Source: Candidatus Methanocrinis natronophilus
GTDB lineage: Archaea; Halobacteriota; Methanosarcinia; Methanotrichales; Methanotrichaceae
Assembly (NCBI GenBank): GCA_029167045.1
Contig: JARFPK010000012.1
Coordinates: 1-57,222, forward strand
Direction: 5' to 3'
DNA: 57,222 nt
In this document: in pieces, positions 51,329 to 57,222 of the stretch
How the letters are laid out: every line of letters starts with the position of its first letter
Numbering within the stretch: position 1 is the stretch's first letter
The notes under the pieces: generated by a model
What the model was told of the DNA's origin: nothing
What the model saw: only the letters and a program-made list of their open reading frames with translations
Database searches by the model: none
Translations under genes and position numbers: made by a program

Positions 51329-51362
51329 GGATCTGATGCTCTGAGATCCACCTTTTTTTTTT
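51329..51362 (+). terminator. Hairpin plus T10 terminator downstream of glnA
   Basis: GGATCT (51329-51334) and AGATCC (51344-51349) form a stem around nine bases, followed by ACC and ten Ts. This lies about 100 bases past the glnA stop. The facing AlbA_2 gene ends at 51499. Rho-independent-looking structures with T tracts are effective in archaea mainly through the T run. Confidence 0.6.
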
Positions 51363-51498
51363 AATCTGGACTATTACCGAGTCTGCCCCCAACGGCGAAG
51401 GGAGGGACGGCAAGATCTGCGTCTCTACGGTGGAGAAAAGGGGGAGGAGGAGGAGGGAGGAGCTCGGCCAGGGTATGACCCAAACGGTCTATCGCCTG

Positions 51499-52686
51499 CT
51501 ACCTCCTCCCGATCCAGCGGTCCTCTTCGTCGTAGTTCATCGACCTCTCCCACCCTCCGGCCCTCCAGACGGCGTCGAAGGCAGGCCTCAAGACCTCCTC
51601 GGCCTTCCGGCCGAAGCTCTCCATCATGATCTCGGGGACGAGCAGAGCATCTCGATCGATCTTGAAGTCCTTATTTCCCGAGAACTCGGGGGTGGAGATC
51701 AAAATCGACCTCCCCTTGACGCCCAAGAGGCTCACCATCAAGAAGACCGGGGGCTCGACCCCCAGCCGCTCCATCATGGAGGTGTACCGAGGAAGCGCCT
51801 CCAGGAGCGCCTCCTCGTACCGGAGGGCCGGTATCCCCTTCACCCCTGGATCCGCCGAACGGTCTCCCAGAATGACGGAGTCGACGGCCTCGACGATACC
51901 GTTGACGAAGACCTGGGTGTAGGAGCCCCGGTCGTCGTAGGTGAGGAGGCCGTCGAAGTTGTACCTCCATCCCGAGAATAGGCCTGTCAGGGGTAGGGGG
52001 AGGGCGCCCTTTCCGCTCCTGTAGTCCCGGACGAGGGAGGATACGTCGAAGGATGAAGAGGACTCGAAGGCGGCGAAGGGGACGATCGAAAAGGCGACCT
52101 TAGGGCCGTTTCCCAGGGGGACCGGCGTCTCGGCGCCGACTATCCTCCCCAGGGCCTCTGCCCTGTGCTCTCTCATCCTCTCGACGGCGGTCCCGGTGAG
52201 GGAGAAGGCGGTCCTGATCTCGAAGACGTCGAGGGGATACTTGCCGGCGGAGTTTCGAGAGTAAAATCGGGAGGATCCCTTGGTGATCATGTGGGGGGAG
52301 GCCCAGCTTTTGGGGATCCGTACGACGATGACAGACCCGGACCCCGAGAGGAGGACCGCCCTCATGGATACGCCGGGGATCCGGGGGGCGATCCCCGTCT
52401 GGACCATCGACTCGAGGCGGAGGATCTCCCGGTCGGGGTCGATATCCACGAGGCCGCATATCCGGACGGGGATCCCGTTCTCCTCGTCGATGCCGTAGAT
52501 GAGGTGGCCTCCTGAGGCGTTGGCGAAGGAGGAGACGTCCCGGAGAAACTCCCTCTTCTCCAGGTCCGACGGACCGGGGAGCAGCTTCTTGTAGTCGATG
52601 ACCTTGCTCTCCGGTACCTCGTCGTCCAAAAGGGCCCGGATATCCGACTCCTCCAGGAGGTCGAGGGGCTTATCTTCAAGGGTCAT
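51499..52686 (-). CDS. AlbA_2 (Schlafen-like) domain DNA-binding protein
   Basis: The protein is about 395 aa. Residues 10-170 form an AlbA_2/Schlafen-AAA-4-type domain: DEVPESKVIDYKKLLPGPSD, then REFLRDVSSFANASGGHLIY with the GG turn and GIDEENG, and KGSSRFYSRNSAGKYPLDVF. The C-terminal 220 residues are not recognised; one part, LTGLFSGWRYNFDGLLTY, resembles the C-terminal region of other AlbA_2 proteins. These proteins are often transcription regulators or occur in defence and stress contexts. ATG 52686 begins TLEDKPLDLLEES; an in-frame ATG at 52701 adds five residues. It stands alone on its strand. Confidence 0.82.
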   Translation of the reverse strand: MTLEDKPLDLLEESDIRALLDDEVPESKVIDYKKLLPGPSDLEKREFLRDVSSFANASGGHLIYGIDEENGIPVRICGLVDIDPDREILRLESMVQTGIAPRIPGVSMRAVLLSGSGSVIVVRIPKSWASPHMITKGSSRFYSRNSAGKYPLDVFEIRTAFSLTGTAVERMREHRAEALGRIVGAETPVPLGNGPKVAFSIVPFAAFESSSSFDVSSLVRDYRSGKGALPLPLTGLFSGWRYNFDGLLTYDDRGSYTQVFVNGIVEAVDSVILGDRSADPGVKGIPALRYEEALLEALPRYTSMMERLGVEPPVFLMVSLLGVKGRSILISTPEFSGNKDFKIDRDALLVPEIMMESFGRKAEEVLRPAFDAVWRAGGWERSMNYDEEDRWIGRR

Positions 52687-52916
52687 GGCACCATCTTTCA
52701 AAGATCCTCCGGAGAATTTAGCGGTTGCGGATATCGAGAGGTTGGGGATATAGAGGGGCTGACGATAAGGCGGTCGGATGTCCGGTGTATACGGAGATGA
52801 AGAGATCCTTCTCGGATGTTGGTATTCGGTGGGCCGTTTCAGGCTGTTTATAGTTCTGAAGCGACGATATTCTTTTCAACCTTCATGACCATCTCTCCTC
52901 GTCAGGGGATGCCGAT

Positions 52917-54629
52917 ATGAAATTCAAGCCGATTTTTACTATACTGATCATCGCAGCGCTGGCGGGCCCGGTCGCCGCAGACGAGGTGGACGATGCCATA
53001 GCATACCTGAAGGACCCGGAATGGGGGCTGCGGGCCGGCGGGGCAGCGAGCCTCGGAAATCTCGGCGACCCCCGGGCGGTCGACCCCCTCATCGAGGCTC
53101 TATCCGATGAGGTCTCCATGGTCCGACTCCATGCAGCAAGCTCTCTAGTCAAGCTCGGCAACCCCGAATATCTGGACCGGGTGATCTCTGGCCTAAAAGA
53201 CGAGGATAAATGGGTCCGGGGGTGGGCCGCGACCCATCTCGGGGATATCGGAGATCCGGGGGCTATAATCCCCCTCAGAGAAGCTCTCCAGGATGAGGAC
53301 CCGTGGGTCAGGTCGAAGGCCTCCGAGGCCCTGGGAAAGATAGTTGAAGCTCCCGCCGGTGACGGGGCGGCTGAAGGAGAGAATGAAGAGGAAAAAGGTG
53401 GCGCGATAGAAGAAGATGACGAGCTATCCCGCCTCTTATACGATCTGGAGCACGGCGATATAGGGGAGAGGGTGGCCGCCGCCCTCTCTCTTGGTGAGAT
53501 CGGAGACCTGAGGGCCATCGACCCTCTCATCGAAGCCCTCAAAGATCGCGAGGGGCAGGTCCGGGGGGCTGCGGTGATCGCCCTGGCCGGGATCGGAGAC
53601 GATAGAGCGGTCGGTCCCGTAATCGACGCTCTTCTGGATGAGAACGTCACCGTCCGGCTGGTCGCGGCGGCGGTCCTCGGCGAGTCGGGTGCCTCGGAGG
53701 CCATAGATCCTCTCATCGAGGCTCTGAAGGACGAATCGCCTGCCGTCAGACTCGTAGTCATCTCCGCTCTGAGGGAGTTGGCGGATGATCCTAGGGCAGT
53801 CGATGGAGTCATCTCATCTCTCAAGGACGACGATCCTGCCCTTCGGGTCGTTGGAGCCACGATCCTGGGGGAGCTGGGTGACGAGAGGGCGGTCGATCCG
53901 CTGATCGATCTCCTCAGGGATGGCGAGCCTGTGGTGAGGGCGATGGCGGCGGTCGCCCTGGGAGATATCGGGAGCGGGAAGGCGACGGTCCCCCTGATAG
54001 ACCTACTCCAAGATGAGGCGCCGGAGGTGAGAGCCGGGGCCGCCCAAGCCCTGGCGACCGTCGGGGACGAGAGGGCGACAAGACCCCTCATCGAGGCCCT
54101 CGGCGACGAGGAGGCGAGCGTCAGGAGCTGGGCGTCCCTCGCCCTCGGATCCATCGGCGGGCCTGAGGCCGTCGATCCCCTGATCGCCGGACTCGGCGAC
54201 GAGGATGAGGGAGTTAGGACCGTGGCGGCCGCCGCCCTGGCCGAGATCGGCGGCGATGCCGTAGACCCCCTCATCAAAGCTCTCGAGGATGAGGACCCCT
54301 CGGTCCAGGTCTGGGCTGCCTGGGCTCTGGGGGAGATCGGCGACCCGAAGGCCGTCGGTCCGCTTATTGAGGCTCTGAAGAACGAAGATCAGACGGTGAG
54401 GCTGATGGCCGTCGTAGGACTATCGGGGTTCGACGACGATAGAAGGACGGAGCCGCTCATAGCCGCCCTCGCCGATGAGGACGAGGTGGTGAGATTTGCG
54501 GCGGTCGCCGCCCTGGCCGAGATAGGAGACCCGAGGGCCAAAGAGCCCCTGAAGAGGGCGCTTCTCGACGAGGACCCCGATGTCCGCAGGAAGGCGGCGG
54601 AGGCGCTCGAACGGCTGCAACTTGGTTGA
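52917..54629 (+). CDS. Secreted HEAT-repeat protein (PBS-lyase-like repeats)
   Basis: The protein is 570 aa. A signal peptide (FKPIFTILIIAALAGPVAA) is followed by about 17 HEAT-like repeats of roughly 31 residues with the pattern GD.RAVDPLIEALKDE.. .VR..AA.ALGEIG. One acidic linker (residues about 142-170) separates the first four repeats from the rest. Such solenoids bind proteins. A signal sequence on HEAT repeats suggests a role outside the cytoplasmic membrane. The repeats are also visible in the DNA as a 93-base periodicity, with a long ORF on the opposite strand that is not a gene. The glucokinase gene overlaps or closely follows its stop. Confidence 0.87.
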   Translation: MKFKPIFTILIIAALAGPVAADEVDDAIAYLKDPEWGLRAGGAASLGNLGDPRAVDPLIEALSDEVSMVRLHAASSLVKLGNPEYLDRVISGLKDEDKWVRGWAATHLGDIGDPGAIIPLREALQDEDPWVRSKASEALGKIVEAPAGDGAAEGENEEEKGGAIEEDDELSRLLYDLEHGDIGERVAAALSLGEIGDLRAIDPLIEALKDREGQVRGAAVIALAGIGDDRAVGPVIDALLDENVTVRLVAAAVLGESGASEAIDPLIEALKDESPAVRLVVISALRELADDPRAVDGVISSLKDDDPALRVVGATILGELGDERAVDPLIDLLRDGEPVVRAMAAVALGDIGSGKATVPLIDLLQDEAPEVRAGAAQALATVGDERATRPLIEALGDEEASVRSWASLALGSIGGPEAVDPLIAGLGDEDEGVRTVAAAALAEIGGDAVDPLIKALEDEDPSVQVWAAWALGEIGDPKAVGPLIEALKNEDQTVRLMAVVGLSGFDDDRRTEPLIAALADEDEVVRFAAVAALAEIGDPRAKEPLKRALLDEDPDVRRKAAEALERLQLG

Positions 54630-54652
54630 GGATCAGCGGGGCGATAGATGAG

Positions 54653-55711
54653 ATGAAGACGAGGATACACCGGCCGGATTTCGACGTCGGTCAGTTTGAC
54701 GGCTTCGTCCTCGGCGGGGACGTCGGCGGGACTAACACCAATATCGGCGTGGCGGGGGTCAAAGACGGGAAGGCTACCCTCCTCTACTCAGCCCACTTCG
54801 AGAGCCGAAGGCTCTTCTCCCTCGTCCCGGCGATCCGGGAGGCCCTCGATTATGGCCGGGATATGTACGCCATCGATGTGTGCAAGGGCGTCGTCGGGGT
54901 CGCAGGTCCCGTCACCGACCCCGGGAGGGCGAAGCCGACGAACCTGCCCTGGACGGTGGACGCCGGAGAGATCAAGAGGGAGTTCGGCTTTTCGGAGTTA
55001 AGGATAGAAAACGACTTTATGATCCTGGGCCGGGGGATAGAGTCCCTGAAAGAGGGCGACCTCTTCTCTGCGAAGGGGGGCGACCCGGCCTTCGGAGACG
55101 GACGGGCGGTCATCGGCGCCGGGACGGGCCTGGGTAAGGCGATCCTGGTCTATGACGGCGAAAGATACAGACCGATCCCCAGCGAAGGGGGGCACGCGGA
55201 CTTTCCGATCCAGGATCAGTTCGACCTGGACCTCGCCGATTTCATCAGGGGCGGGAGGAAGGCCCCGGCGAGCTACGAGGACCTCCTCTCGGGGCGGGGG
55301 ATCGAGGGGATCTACGACTTTCTGAAGGGGAGGGGCGGCGGGACGTATCTGACCGCCGAGATCGAGGAGGCCGAGGATAAGGCCGCCGCCATCTCGAAGC
55401 AGAAGACGACCGACCCCCTCTGCCGGGAGACCTTCGCCGTCTACGCGAGGTGTTTCGGGAGGTGCGCCAAGAACTTCGTCATGGAGGCTCTAGCCACCGG
55501 CGGCCTCTACATCGCCGGGGGGATAGCCGCCAAAAATAGAGAGGTCTTCGTAATGCCAGAGTTCTCCAACGAGTTTCTGAACGCCGAGAAGCAGCGGCAG
55601 ATCCTGGAGAAGACGCCGGTTAGTGTCATAACGAACTATGACGTGAGCATCATCGGGGCGTGCAATGCGGCTATTGACTTAAGTCATGTACAGCCAAATG
55701 ATTTATTTTAA
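54653..55711 (+). CDS. glk: Glucokinase family protein, 3' end altered by an IS110 insertion
   Basis: The protein is about 352 aa. The phosphate-1 motif is LGGDVGGTNTNIGVAG, followed by GVVGVAGPVTDPGRAKPTNL, ENDFMILGRG, and GAGTGLGKAILVYDG (phosphate-2) with PSEGGHADFPIQD, the block typical of Glk (PF02685), and GGLYIAGGIAAKN. It phosphorylates glucose with ATP; a role in glycogen turnover or sugar recycling is plausible. The last residues (SHVQPNDLF) come from AT-rich sequence that seems to belong to the IS110 element, so the native C-terminus has probably been replaced at about 55676. I prefer the ATG at 54653 over the TTG at 54626. Confidence 0.83.
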   Translation: MKTRIHRPDFDVGQFDGFVLGGDVGGTNTNIGVAGVKDGKATLLYSAHFESRRLFSLVPAIREALDYGRDMYAIDVCKGVVGVAGPVTDPGRAKPTNLPWTVDAGEIKREFGFSELRIENDFMILGRGIESLKEGDLFSAKGGDPAFGDGRAVIGAGTGLGKAILVYDGERYRPIPSEGGHADFPIQDQFDLDLADFIRGGRKAPASYEDLLSGRGIEGIYDFLKGRGGGTYLTAEIEEAEDKAAAISKQKTTDPLCRETFAVYARCFGRCAKNFVMEALATGGLYIAGGIAAKNREVFVMPEFSNEFLNAEKQRQILEKTPVSVITNYDVSIIGACNAAIDLSHVQPNDLF

Positions 55712-55723
55712 CGAAACGTTCAT

Positions 55724-55950
55724 GGCCCACAGGGCCACCCATGCTGATGAAAATCGGAACATATTAATATTGCATGAGTTAGACACAATGTCTTCATGAG
55801 ATGGGCAAGTAGAGGTCGTTGGCATTTGGTGGTTTGTAGCGGCCCCGTTAACGAAACTGACCTGGCAACATTTAGAACCCATGATTGTTGCCCCAATAGG
55901 TGGGGCACGTATACCAAAATTTCGAGAATATAAGTTGCCTTGCCCATCCG
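55724..55950 (+). ncRNA. Candidate bridge RNA region of the IS110 element
   Basis: In IS110-group elements the non-coding sequence before the transposase encodes the bridge RNA that pairs with target and donor DNA. This stretch has stems TGGCCC/GGGCCA at 55723-55737 with loop ACA, and TGCCCC/GGGGCA at 55889-55907 with a seven-base loop, which could be parts of that fold. The 5' and 3' ends are guesses; the guide loops were not identified. Confidence 0.45.
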
Positions 55951-55960
55951 AGGAGTGATT

Positions 55961-57196
55961 ATGGTGGAACCGATTTTAAAGAGTTGTGCTGGTCTTGACG
56001 TCCACAAAAAAGAGATAAAAGCCTGTATAGCTCATGGAGATCTAGACAAGCCAACTCGATACGAGATTAAAACATTCTCGACCATGACATCGGGTCTCAG
56101 GAAGTTGAAAGATTGGCTGAATAGCTACAACGTTACCGCAGTTGCGATGGAGAGTACCGGCGTTTACTGGAAGCCGGTATTCAACATTCTTGAAGACGAC
56201 TTCGACGTGATCCTCTCCAATCCATATCACATCAAGAACGTTCCGGGCAGAAAGACCGACGTTAAAGATAGCCAATGGATTGCGATGTTGTTGAGGAACG
56301 GCCTTGTTCCCAGGAGCTTCATACCACCGAGGGAGATCAGGGAACTGAGAGATTTGACTCGAACTCGAAGGAAACTCGTTGGGAATATGGTTGCTGAGAA
56401 GAATCGTATCCAGAAAGTTTTAGAGGATGCGAACATCAAGCTCAGATCCGTGGTGTCGAAGATTGACGGTGTATCTTCGATGAGGATAATCCACGCTCTT
56501 CTGGAGAAAGACGATCTTTCCAGGGAAGAGATAGCTGAGATGACCCATGGTAGGCTCAGAAGCAAGATGGACCTGCTCGTCGAGGCTCTGGATGGTCGGG
56601 TTACCGGGCATCATCGATTCCTTCTAAAGATGCACCTGGATCACATAGAGTTCTTGGCCGACCAGATCCAAAACCTCGATGAGGAGATTCAAATTCGAAT
56701 GGTCCCTTTTCATGTTCAGTCCAGCCTGATCCAGACCATTCCGGGGATAAGTAATATCTCTGCGGCTTCAATCATAGCAGAGATAGGTACTGATATGTCC
56801 CAGTTTCCTGATGAAGCTCACTTATCATCATGGGCTGGAATTTGTCCCGGGAACAATGAGAGTGCAGGAGTTAAGAAGAACTCCAAAATAAGGAAAGGCA
56901 ACAAGTTTCTAAAAGCGACTCTCACTGAGGTCGCCTGGGCGGCATCGAGATCCAAGGATTCCGCTTACAGCGCTGTATACAACAACATTGCAAAGAGAAG
57001 AGGGAGAAAGCGAGCTCTGGTGGCCCTCGGTCATAGGATATTGATTGATGTGTACAAGACAATGAAATTTCAAGTGCCTTATAAAGACGTAGGTGCTGAA
57101 GTGGTTTATCAGAGAAAGACGAAGAATCGGGAACAGGCTATGATAAGATCCCTTGAAAGATCTGGGTATGTCGTCACAAAGGTTGCTACAGCATAA
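55961..57196 (+). CDS. IS110-family DEDD transposase
   Basis: The protein is 411 aa from the ATG at 55961. The RuvC-like DEDD catalytic set is D13 (GLDVHKKEIK), E64 (AMESTGVYW), D100 and D103 (KTDVKDSQW). The C-terminal Tnp domain has TIPGISNISAASIIAEIG, and Ser301 in CPGNNESAGVKK is the recombinase-like catalytic serine. The protein looks full-length and intact, so the element may be active. GGAG precedes the start by six bases; the in-frame ATG at 55940 is less likely. IS110 enzymes use a bridge RNA to choose their target. Confidence 0.95.
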   Translation: MVEPILKSCAGLDVHKKEIKACIAHGDLDKPTRYEIKTFSTMTSGLRKLKDWLNSYNVTAVAMESTGVYWKPVFNILEDDFDVILSNPYHIKNVPGRKTDVKDSQWIAMLLRNGLVPRSFIPPREIRELRDLTRTRRKLVGNMVAEKNRIQKVLEDANIKLRSVVSKIDGVSSMRIIHALLEKDDLSREEIAEMTHGRLRSKMDLLVEALDGRVTGHHRFLLKMHLDHIEFLADQIQNLDEEIQIRMVPFHVQSSLIQTIPGISNISAASIIAEIGTDMSQFPDEAHLSSWAGICPGNNESAGVKKNSKIRKGNKFLKATLTEVAWAASRSKDSAYSAVYNNIAKRRGRKRALVALGHRILIDVYKTMKFQVPYKDVGAEVVYQRKTKNREQAMIRSLERSGYVVTKVATA

Positions 57197-57222
57197 CTTT
57201 GAACGGGGGATTTTCATACCAA

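Larger units (their letters stand above)
55676..57222 (+). mobile_element. IS110-family insertion sequence
   Basis: The element holds one transposase gene and about 285 bases of AT-rich 5' non-coding sequence. The left end is placed at about 55676, where GC-rich glucokinase sequence changes to AT-rich sequence. The right end was not found and may lie past the window edge. IS110 elements have no or short inverted repeats, so the ends cannot be set by eye. Confidence 0.75.

Noticed and set aside
52883..54277. Long antisense ORF of 464 codons over the HEAT-repeat gene
   Set aside because: It is Ser/Ala/Arg-rich low-complexity sequence produced by the GC-rich repeats on the other strand; the plus-strand frame has a signal peptide and clear HEAT repeats.
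1..57222. tRNA or rRNA genes
   Set aside because: I scanned for cloverleaf-like GC stems with a GTTCRA T-loop and for conserved rRNA blocks and recognised none; a tool such as tRNAscan-SE would be needed to exclude a missed tRNA.

Overview
The window is archaeal and most likely from a high-GC Methanothrix/Methanosaeta-like acetoclastic methanogen or a close relative in Methanosarcinales/Methanotrichales. I infer this from gene content; no 16S gene is present. The markers are: an archaeal ribosomal/translation operon (L7Ae, S28e, L24e, NDK, aIF5B), aTrm56, a geranylgeranyl reductase for archaeal lipids, an S-layer protein with the duplicated Methanosarcina-type domain, DUF1699, a core-MetE methionine synthase, a DHPS-related pterin protein and an acetate/SSS-type symporter with its small accessory subunit. 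Many genes start with GTG/TTG or have GGAGG/GGTGAT ribosome sites, and several have TATA boxes near position -27.

Layout. 1-3 kb: 5' part of a type IIG restriction-modification gene running off the left edge, preceded by an ORF broken by in-frame TAG codons. 3-8.3 kb: methyltransferase, DUF4870 membrane protein, SSS symporter pair, hydratase, MscL. 8.4-13.4 kb: a two-gene accessory island (TIR protein plus a 1402-aa ParA-like/NB-ARC/14-blade WD40 STAND protein). This is the best candidate for an uncharacterised immune-type system. 13.4-18.2 kb: orphan TRAP receptor, adenine deaminase, radical SAM protein. 18.2-19.5 kb: a TnpB-only IS605-type element. 19.6-24.6 kb: a frameshifted NifU/IscU-like gene, DHH phosphoesterase, Trm56, ATP-grasp. 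24.6-33.7 kb: cell-surface genes (carboxypeptidase-regulatory-domain protein, S-layer protein, beta-helix/TPR protein) and a phenylacetate-CoA ligase. 33.6-39.2 kb: the run tpiA-acylphosphatase-ferredoxin-geranylgeranyl reductase, DUF1699, and thrC-metE. 39.2-40.3 kb: decayed TPR and IS701-like transposase fragments. 40.6-43.4 kb: a degenerate RecA-fold protein/small protein/PolB2-type polymerase cassette that looks like an archaeal translesion module. 43.6-45.9 kb: frameshifted DHPS-related gene and a membrane-anchored hypothetical protein. 46-49.1 kb: ribosomal/NDK/aIF5B operon. 49.3-55.7 kb: secreted hypothetical protein, glutamine synthetase, AlbA_2 (Schlafen-like) protein, HEAT-repeat protein, glucokinase. 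55.7-57.2 kb: an IS110-family element inserted at the glucokinase 3' end.

Four genes are broken (amber-interrupted ORF, NifU-like, DHPS-related, IS701). The two in conserved genes are broken only by single-base changes in short homopolymers, so part of the apparent decay may be sequencing error. No tRNA, rRNA or CRISPR array was recognised. All identifications rest on reading motifs by eye, with no database search.
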